A stretch of 64,000 bases of DNA from Pseudomonadota bacterium (GTDB taxonomy: Bacteria > Pseudomonadota > Alphaproteobacteria > Rhodobacterales > Rhodobacteraceae): positions 1 to 64,000 of the forward strand of contig JAJXZX010000017.1 of assembly GCA_021779835.1 (NCBI GenBank). The letters run 5' to 3'. Both the position numbers and the translations under genes were made by a program. The notes beneath the pieces are model-generated. The model made no database searches. It worked only from the letters and a program-made list of their open reading frames with translations, and had not been told where the DNA came from. Positions 58,215 through 64,000 of this stretch are shown here, one piece after another; position 1 is the first letter of the stretch, and every line of letters starts with the position of its first letter.

Positions 58215-58628
58215 ATGACGAAACTGACCTTTGGATCCTACCCGTTCCTGCTGGGGTTTGAGCAGCTGGACCGTTTGGTGGAACGCACCGCGAAATCGGC
58301 GGGCGAGGGGTATCCGCCCTTCAATATCGAGCAAGCCTCGGACAATACCTATCGCATCACGCTGGCCGTCGCGGGGTTCCGCGAGGCGGATATGGCGATC
58401 ACGGTCGAGGACCGCCAGTTGGTGATCCGCGGTCGGCAGGAGGATGAAGGCGAAGGCCGGGTGTTCCTGCATCGCGGCATCGCGGCGCGCGCGTTCCAGC
58501 GCAGCTTTGTGCTGGCCGAAGGGGTCGAAGTGGCGGGTGCCACGATGGAAAATGGTCTGTTGCACGTCGATCTGAAACGGTCGGTGCCCGAGGCGGTGGT
58601 GCAGTCAATCAAGATAACGAAAGCCTGA
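58215..58628 (+). CDS. Small heat-shock protein Hsp20 (IbpA-like)
   Basis: This 137-aa alpha-crystallin-domain chaperone holds unfolding proteins. PPFNIEQASDNTYRITLAVA starts the domain at about residue 37. AFQRSFVLAEGVEVAGATME, NGLLHVDL and the C-terminal IKI motif (VQSIKITKA) are present. I place the start at 58215, giving the IbpA-like N-terminus TKLTFGSYPFLLGFEQLDRL. No ROSE-type RNA thermometer is clear upstream, though the leader is only partly visible between divergent genes. Confidence 0.92.
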   Translation: MTKLTFGSYPFLLGFEQLDRLVERTAKSAGEGYPPFNIEQASDNTYRITLAVAGFREADMAITVEDRQLVIRGRQEDEGEGRVFLHRGIAARAFQRSFVLAEGVEVAGATMENGLLHVDLKRSVPEAVVQSIKITKA

Positions 58629-58638
58629 GGAGGTTTCG

Positions 58639-58866
58639 ATGGACGTAAAATATGATTTCGGACCGGACGCGGGTGCGCGGATCGTTTATGTGCGCCCGGT
58701 AGCTGTCGCCTCGCTTTCGCCAGAGGTGCAGGCCGAGGCGGTTGGGATCGCGACGCTTTATGCGGTCTGTGACGCGGATGGCGAGCAGTTGGCGCTGGTG
58801 CGCGACCGCAAGCTGGCCTTTGCGCTGGCGCGTCAGAACGACATGGCGCCGGTGAACGCGCACTAA
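58639..58866 (+). CDS. DUF1150 family protein
   Basis: This 75-aa protein is of the DUF1150 family, normally encoded right behind hsp20 in alphaproteobacteria, here with a 10-bp gap. It shows RIVYVRPVAVASL, LYAVCDADGEQLALVRDRKL and AFALARQNDMAPVNAH. The pairing suggests a role in protein quality control, but none is established. AGGAGGTTTCG precedes the ATG. Confidence 0.88.
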   Translation: MDVKYDFGPDAGARIVYVRPVAVASLSPEVQAEAVGIATLYAVCDADGEQLALVRDRKLAFALARQNDMAPVNAH

Positions 58867-58882
58867 GGGCGGGTCCAGCGGA

Positions 58883-58985
58883 GACGCCTGCGGCGTCGTT
58901 GCTTTTATCTCGCCGCTGTTGCGGCTCGGGTAAGGTGAGTATTTCGGCCAAGAAGAAGCCAAGGCCCCGGGTGGGAGGCCTTGGC
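58883..58985. terminator. 3' element and terminators between DUF1150 and Sat-CysC genes
   Basis: Two hairpins (GACGCC/GGCGTC 58883-58897; GCCGC/GCGGC 58912-58925) precede GAGTATTTCGGCCAAGAAG (from 58937). A 9-bp stem (GCCAAGGCC 58958-58966, GGCCTTGGC 58977-58985) serves the minus-strand gene, whose tail then reads TTCTTCTTGGCC. Confidence 0.6.
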
Positions 58986-59007
58986 GGTGTTTCGGTCGTG
59001 GGCGCGA

Positions 59008-61077
59008 TCAGCCGCGGATCAGGCCCATCTGTTCCAGTTTCAGCAGCACCTGATGGGCGCAGTTGTCGACGTCGATATTTTCGGTGTCGAGGACCAGTTC
59101 GGCCTTGGTCGGCGCTTCATAGGGGTCGGAGATGCCGGTGAATTCCTTGATCTTGCCTTCGCGCGCCAGTTTGTAGAGCCCTTTGCGGTCGCGGCGTTCG
59201 CATTCTTCCAGCGAGGTCGCAACGTGCACTTCGACGAAGGCGCCGTAGGCCTCGATCATTTCACGCACCGCGCGGCGGGTGGCGGTGTAGGGCGCGATCG
59301 GGGCGCAGATGGCGATGCCACCGTTCTTGCTGATTTCCGAGGCAACATAGCCGATGCGCTTGATGTTGATGTCGCGGTGTTCCTTGGAGAAGCCGAGTTC
59401 TGATGACAGGTGTTTGCGCACCACGTCGCCATCCAAGAGCGTCACCGGGCGGCCGCCCATTTCCATCAGTTTCACCATCAGCGCGTTGGCCACGGTGGAT
59501 TTGCCCGAGCCGGAGAGGCCGGTGAAAAATACCGTGAAGCCTTGTTTGGAGCGCTGCGGGCGCGAGCGGCGCAGTTCTTGCACGACGTTCGGGAACGAGA
59601 ACCATTCGGGGATTTCCAGCCCTTCGGCCAGACGGCGGCGCAGTTCGGTGCCCGAGATGTCGAGGATGGTGACGCCCGCTTCGACCTCGTCGCGCGGCTC
59701 GTATTGCGCGCGTTCCTGCACATAGACCATCTGTTTGAAATCGACCATTTCGATGCCGATTTCCGCCTGATGCTTGGCGAACAGCTCCTGCGCCTCGTAG
59801 GGGCCGTAGAAGTCTTGGCCGGCCGAGTTCTTGCCGGGGCCGGCGTGGTCGCGCCCGACGATCATATGGGTGCAGCCGTGGTTGCGGCGGATGATGCCGT
59901 GCCACACCGCCTCGCGCGGGCCGGCCATGCGCATGGCGAGGTTCAAGAGGCTCATGGTGGTAGTGGCGGCGGGGTATTGATCCAGCACCGCCTCGTAGCA
60001 GCGCACGCGGGTGAAGTGGTCGATGTCGCCGGGTTTGGTCATGCCGACCACCGGGTGGATCAGCAGGTTGGCCTGCGCCTCACGCGCGGCGCGGAACGTC
60101 AGTTCCTGGTGGGCGCGGTGCAGCGGGTTGCGCGTTTGGAACGCGACGATGCGACGCCAGCCGAGCTTGCGGAAATAGGCGCGCAACTCGTTGGGCGTGT
60201 CGCGGCGGCCTTTGAAGTCATAGTGCACGGGTTGCTGGATGCCGGTGACCGGGCCGCCAAGGTAAACCTTGCCTGCGGTGTTGTGCAGGTAGTTCACCGA
60301 CGGATGGGCGATGTCATTGGCACCAAACACTTTTTCCGCCTCAAGATCCTTGTTGGGCACCCATTTGTCGCTGACCGACAGGATGGCAAGGATGACGCCT
60401 TCGGCATCGCGCAGCGCGATGTCCTGACCCGGCTCGATGCCTTCGGCGAATGCCTCGGTCACATCAAGGGTGATCGGCATTGGCCAGATCTCGCCCGTGG
60501 TGAGGTGCATGTTATCGACGACAGAGTCGTAGTCCGCCTCGGTCAGGAAACCCTTCAGCGGGTTGAAGCCACCGTTCATCAAAAGCTCAAGGTCGCAGAC
60601 CTGACGCAGGGTAAGATCCCACGACGGCAGATTGCCCGCCTCGACCTTCAGTTTCTGGGCCGAGTCGTAGGAGACGTAGAGTTCCGGGATTGGGGCGAGG
60701 TTGTTCAGCATCACTTGGTTCCTGTGTTTCGGGAGGATGTAGGGGCTATCGGTGCCGGTCAGTTCGGCAAAAAGCGCGAGGTAATCGTTCAGTTTGGTGG
60801 CAAGAAAGCGGTCGGCAAGGCGGGCCTTTTCGGCAGCGCCGCGCGCGGTGACCGCATAGGCGAAGCGTTGGCGGCGATCAGGGCCGGGGCGGTCGGCGAT
60901 ATGCACCAGGCCGGCCTCGCTCGCCGCGCGCAGCTGCGCGTTGAGGTGGCCAAGGCTGATGCCCAAAGCGGCGGCGGTGGAGCGTTGGGAGGCATCCGGC
61001 GCCAGATCGAGTTGGCGCAGCAGGCGGAAAAGCTGGTTTTCCTCTGGCAACTCGGGTGTTTGATCGGGCGTGGGCAT
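59008..61077 (-). CDS. Winged-helix fused to sulfate adenylyltransferase/APS kinase
   Basis: The open frame of 689 aa joins three parts. Residues 1-110 are a MarR-type winged helix of the EPS-associated kind (LFRLLRQLDL, STAAALGISLGHLNAQLRAA, FAYAVTARGAAEKARLADRF). From Met 123 (position 60711) runs an ATP-sulfurylase domain (LKVEAGNLPSWDLTLRQVCD, FQTRNPLHRAHQ, GRDHAGPGKNSAG). From about residue 515 an APS kinase follows (FFTGLSGSGKSTVANAL, DGDVVRKHLSS). The enzyme part activates sulfate to PAPS. AGGAACCAAGTG before Met 123 means a shorter enzyme could also be made. A palindrome lies upstream of 61077. Confidence 0.88.
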   Translation of the reverse strand: MPTPDQTPELPEENQLFRLLRQLDLAPDASQRSTAAALGISLGHLNAQLRAASEAGLVHIADRPGPDRRQRFAYAVTARGAAEKARLADRFLATKLNDYLALFAELTGTDSPYILPKHRNQVMLNNLAPIPELYVSYDSAQKLKVEAGNLPSWDLTLRQVCDLELLMNGGFNPLKGFLTEADYDSVVDNMHLTTGEIWPMPITLDVTEAFAEGIEPGQDIALRDAEGVILAILSVSDKWVPNKDLEAEKVFGANDIAHPSVNYLHNTAGKVYLGGPVTGIQQPVHYDFKGRRDTPNELRAYFRKLGWRRIVAFQTRNPLHRAHQELTFRAAREAQANLLIHPVVGMTKPGDIDHFTRVRCYEAVLDQYPAATTTMSLLNLAMRMAGPREAVWHGIIRRNHGCTHMIVGRDHAGPGKNSAGQDFYGPYEAQELFAKHQAEIGIEMVDFKQMVYVQERAQYEPRDEVEAGVTILDISGTELRRRLAEGLEIPEWFSFPNVVQELRRSRPQRSKQGFTVFFTGLSGSGKSTVANALMVKLMEMGGRPVTLLDGDVVRKHLSSELGFSKEHRDINIKRIGYVASEISKNGGIAICAPIAPYTATRRAVREMIEAYGAFVEVHVATSLEECERRDRKGLYKLAREGKIKEFTGISDPYEAPTKAELVLDTENIDVDNCAHQVLLKLEQMGLIRG
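60700..60724 (-). promoter_or_regulatory. Internal ribosome site and start for stand-alone Sat-CysC
   Basis: On the minus strand AGGAACCAAGTG leads to the ATG at 60711, which begins MLNNLAPIPELYVS. That is where ordinary Sat-CysC fusions begin. It is an alternative start inside the long frame, so the winged helix could be made both alone with the enzyme fused and bypassed by internal initiation. Confidence 0.5.
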
Positions 61078-61090
61078 CGGCGGCTCATAA

Positions 61091-61110
61091 TGTGTTCACG
61101 CGTGAACACA
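61091..61110. promoter_or_regulatory. Perfect 20-bp palindrome, candidate operator
   Basis: TGTGTTCACG-CGTGAACACA is a perfect inverted repeat 14 bp upstream of the winged-helix start. The position and symmetry fit an operator for a dimeric regulator, plausibly the winged helix encoded by the gene itself. Confidence 0.7.
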
Positions 61111-61185
61111 TGTCACATCTGGTCCGCGCAGAAAAGAAAAATTTGCGTAGGGTTGTCGATGATGCAGCGGCTGTGGCGGCAATGC

Positions 61186-61216
61186 AAAGGCCCCGCGTCG
61201 GAAACGCGGGGCCTTT
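61186..61216. terminator. trxB intrinsic terminator
   Basis: A 13-bp perfect stem (AAAGGCCCCGCGT 61186-61198, ACGCGGGGCCTTT 61204-61216) with a 5-nt loop lies 27 bp after the trxB stop. Confidence 0.85.
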
Positions 61217-61242
61217 GGCGATCGGGCGAGGGCTTTTGGCGC

Positions 61243-62187
<945 letters not shown>

Positions 62188-62375
62188 TTACCCTCGCAAT
62201 TTCGTGTCAGCCCCCGATATAGGGTGGCGCGGAGGACGGGGAAACCCCCCAGTGGGGCAGCAGTGCGGGGATGCGACATCGCAGGGGCCTTGCGTCAAGA
62301 AGTTGCGCAAGTGTGAAATATTATTGCGTATGGCGGGGCTATTTCGTAAGTTCCGGCCAAACCAGAGGGAATGAC

Positions 62376-62876
62376 ATGGCTGGAGCCAAACTCGATCCGA
62401 TCGACCGGATGATACTGGCCGAATTGCAGGCCGACGGGCGCATGACGAACGTGGAACTGGCGAGCCGCGTTGGCATTTCCGCACCGCCCTGCCTGCGCCG
62501 GGTGCGCACGCTGGAAGAGGCGGGCTATATCCGCGGCTACCACGCCGACATCAACCCGCGCGAGTTGGGGTTTGAGGTGCAGGTTTTCGCCATGGTGCGT
62601 CTGCACAGCCAAGCCGAGGTCGATCTGTCGGCGTTCGAGCAGCGCTGCCGCGAATGGCCGCTGGTGCGCGAGTGTCACATGCTGAACGGCGAGATTGATT
62701 TCATCGTGAAATGCGTGGCCCCCGATCTTTCGACCTTTCAGACCTTCCTGACCGAAGGGCTGACCTCGGCGGCGAATGTCGCCTCGGTCAAGACATCGCT
62801 GGTGATCCGCTGCGCCAAGGATCAGCCCGGCGTGCCGTTCGAGGTGCTGGAAGAGCGTCTCGCCCGCAACGCCTGA
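62376..62876 (+). CDS. Lrp/AsnC family transcriptional regulator
   Basis: This 166-aa regulator has an N-terminal winged HTH (LDPIDRMILAELQADGRMTN, VELASRVGISAPPCLRRVRT, LEEAGYIRGYHADINP) and a C-terminal RAM ligand domain (QVFAMVRLHSQ, RECHMLNGEIDFIVKCVAPD). The ATG at 62376 follows AGAGGGAATGAC. The AT-rich segment GTGAAATATTATTGCGTATG (near 62311-62330) between it and trxB is a likely site for its own promoter and binding. Confidence 0.92.
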   Translation: MAGAKLDPIDRMILAELQADGRMTNVELASRVGISAPPCLRRVRTLEEAGYIRGYHADINPRELGFEVQVFAMVRLHSQAEVDLSAFEQRCREWPLVRECHMLNGEIDFIVKCVAPDLSTFQTFLTEGLTSAANVASVKTSLVIRCAKDQPGVPFEVLEERLARNA

Positions 62877-62890
62877 CGGCGGCGGGCCAT

Positions 62891-63646
62891 TCAGGCGGCG
62901 CGCACGCGCAGGGGCGACGGGTTGCCCCGCGTGATGCCGAACCCGTGCAGAACGTTAGCGTTGGGGAACAGCGACAGGAACAGCGACCGCAGCTCTGGCG
63001 TCATGCGCAGCAGCTGCGACGGGTCGGGCCGGTAGCTTTGCAGCGCCAGGCCATTGGCCAGAACGGTGCGCGGCCCCGACAGACACAGGTGATAGGCGGT
63101 GATCGGCGCGACCGGCGTCAGCTCAATGATCGACTCGCCATCGGTCAAGCTGCCGGGCTCGACGAAATCGTTGTCCCGTCGCGACCAAACGCGCGCGCCG
63201 GTGCCCAACAGCAGATCCTGCATCGGGCGGCCGAAGCCCATCGCATCGGTGGTCAGCCGCACCAGCGGCTCTTTGCGCAGGGGCTGATCGTCGCGGTGCG
63301 GGTAAAGCATCAGATTGCCGATCCACAGCAGCGGTTCCGGCCCGTTTTCGGCGGTCTCAATCTGGTCGCCGGGCAGCAGGTCTTCGACGGCAACCGGACC
63401 GTTGGCGGTGGCAATCAAGGTGCCGCGGGCGATGGCGTTGAACGCGCTTTCAAACACCGGAATGGCAGGGGCAAGGCGGCTGAACTGCGTCGTCTCGCCC
63501 GTGGCGTTCAGGCAGGCGGCCTCGTATCTGCGCAACAGAGGTTTTGCGCGAGGCCGCCCTTCCGAGCGATCATCCAGTGTCGTGGCCTTTGACGCCTCGC
63601 ACGATGAGGCCGCCAACGCGGTGTTGGCACGGTAGGGATAGCTCAT
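62891..63646 (-). CDS. Hint-domain protein, copy 2 (lacking the usual Cys)
   Basis: This 251-aa protein has Hint_2-like features: FNAIARGTLIATANGPVAVE, LLPGDQIETAENGPEPLLWI, TYHL-like segment AYHLCLSG and TVLANGLALQSYRP. Where copy 1 at 25574 has the nucleophile Cys (CFTPGT), this one reads IARGTL, so autoprocessing by the standard route is unlikely. No signal peptide is evident. It converges on the Lrp gene with a 14-bp gap. The function is unknown. Confidence 0.65.
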   Translation of the reverse strand: MSYPYRANTALAASSCEASKATTLDDRSEGRPRAKPLLRRYEAACLNATGETTQFSRLAPAIPVFESAFNAIARGTLIATANGPVAVEDLLPGDQIETAENGPEPLLWIGNLMLYPHRDDQPLRKEPLVRLTTDAMGFGRPMQDLLLGTGARVWSRRDNDFVEPGSLTDGESIIELTPVAPITAYHLCLSGPRTVLANGLALQSYRPDPSQLLRMTPELRSLFLSLFPNANVLHGFGITRGNPSPLRVRAA

Positions 63647-63930
63647 GCGATCAGCCTTTCGGGCTAGGTCACATCTGCCCGGTCCCCACCGAAGGCGCAG
63701 AAAGACAGTTTACCCGTTCTTAATGCGGGATATGCTGCTGCGAAGTCAAATTATTTCAATTATTTACCTGAAATCAGACATAATCTTGGGTGTTTGGCGG
63801 TCACTGTTTCCAGCGCTGTGACGCTGCAAAATCGGGCGCGAATCACCGGCAAAACCGGGGGACAAACAACAAAACGGCCGCCGGGATTTCTCCGGTCGGC
63901 CGTGAAAATTCAGCGCCAAGGGCGGCGGGT
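63647..63930. other. Intergenic region with AT-rich promoter-like stretch and terminator
   Basis: No gene is supported. The segment 63745-63790 is AT-rich, with TTGACT on the minus strand (about 63749-63744), and probably carries the promoter of the Hint gene. The right part is the terminator at 63874-63903 for the gene entering from the right. Confidence 0.45.
63874..63903 (-). terminator. Intrinsic terminator of the gene at the right edge
   Basis: ACGGCCG (63874-63880) pairs with CGGCCGT (63897-63903), with an inner CCGG/CCGG extension. The minus strand continues TTTTGTTGTTTG. Confidence 0.75.
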
Positions 63931-63999
63931 TCAGCGCGCGGCGATCGCCGTTTTCGGCGGTTGCGCGACTGGCTTCAGCGCGGTGGGCATACGGCGATT
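63931..63999 (-). CDS. C-terminal end of an unidentified protein (partial)
   Basis: A minus-strand frame enters from the right edge and ends at TGA (63933-63931), with the last residues MPTALKPVAQPPKTAIAAR. The well-formed terminator 28 bp downstream supports a real gene end. Too little is visible to name the protein. Confidence 0.5.
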   Translation of the reverse strand, partial: NRRMPTALKPVAQPPKTAIAAR

Positions 64000-64000
64000 G

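Overview
The window is a gene-dense, GC-rich stretch of an alphaproteobacterial chromosome, most likely from the Rhodobacterales (Rhodobacteraceae). The signs are: an F1-only ATP synthase operon (delta-alpha-gamma-beta-epsilon) without F0 genes; an Hsp20 + DUF1150 pair; DUF2125, NDUFS4-like and H-type lectin proteins; two Hint-domain proteins; a fused carnitine dehydrogenase-thioesterase; and a fused sulfate adenylyltransferase-APS kinase. I see no rRNA, tRNA, insertion sequence, prophage or CRISPR array. Genes have strong AGGAG-type ribosome sites, many ATGA/TGATG overlaps and several GTG starts.

Layout. 1-1704: tail of a ParB-like nuclease-fold protein, then cbpA-cbpM on the minus strand. 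1851-6931 (minus): a TetR regulator, a ThDP-dependent decarboxylase-like enzyme, a class III aminotransferase and a glutamine-synthetase-like ligase in one tight operon. It is divergent from a four-gene polar amino acid ABC transporter (7013-10163), and together they look like an uptake and breakdown unit for an amino or guanidino acid. 10236-17720: a carnitine island, with a CdhR-like activator, the dehydrocarnitine cleavage enzyme, the CDH-thioesterase fusion, an acyl-CoA dehydrogenase, an ADP-forming-type acyl-CoA ligase and a CaiD-like hydratase. It should funnel carnitine, crotonobetaine and perhaps gamma-butyrobetaine to glycine betaine, and it is followed by a choline-dehydrogenase-like GMC enzyme (18011-19630).

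19688-25324: two cold-shock genes with matching structured leaders flanking a degenerate receiver protein, then a rhodanese, uvrB, a PAP2 phosphatase, a strong unassigned hairpin and an NDUFS4-like subunit. 25574-38544: a Hint protein, rpsD, hisC-tyrC, DUF2125, a ChaC-type cyclotransferase, a MotA/MotB-like ExbB-OmpA pair, clpA, gloB and a methyltransferase. 38808-43653: atpHAGDC. 43771-52760: an H-type lectin, prs, an isomerase, a hydrolase, threonine aldolase, a cysteine-cluster protein, ribF, a MaoC hydratase, a HAD phosphatase, an Mn-pyrophosphatase and a TraB/GumN protein. 52855-54971: groESL with a promoter and CIRCE. 55141-63646: a Gre-factor relative, Nudix, purEK, YdcH, hsp20-DUF1150, the sulfate-activation fusion carrying an extra N-terminal winged helix, trxB, an Lrp regulator and a second Hint protein. 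A gene tail enters from the right edge.

The most unusual items are: (i) a 46-bp AT-rich palindromic repeat found twice, each time supplying an in-frame ATG just upstream of a gene; (ii) a MarR-like winged helix fused to Sat-CysC behind a perfect 20-bp palindrome; (iii) paired csp leaders with a compensatory base change in a hairpin; (iv) a recurring 3'-end element shared by convergent gene pairs; (v) the TetR/ThDP/aminotransferase/ligase cluster with its transporter.
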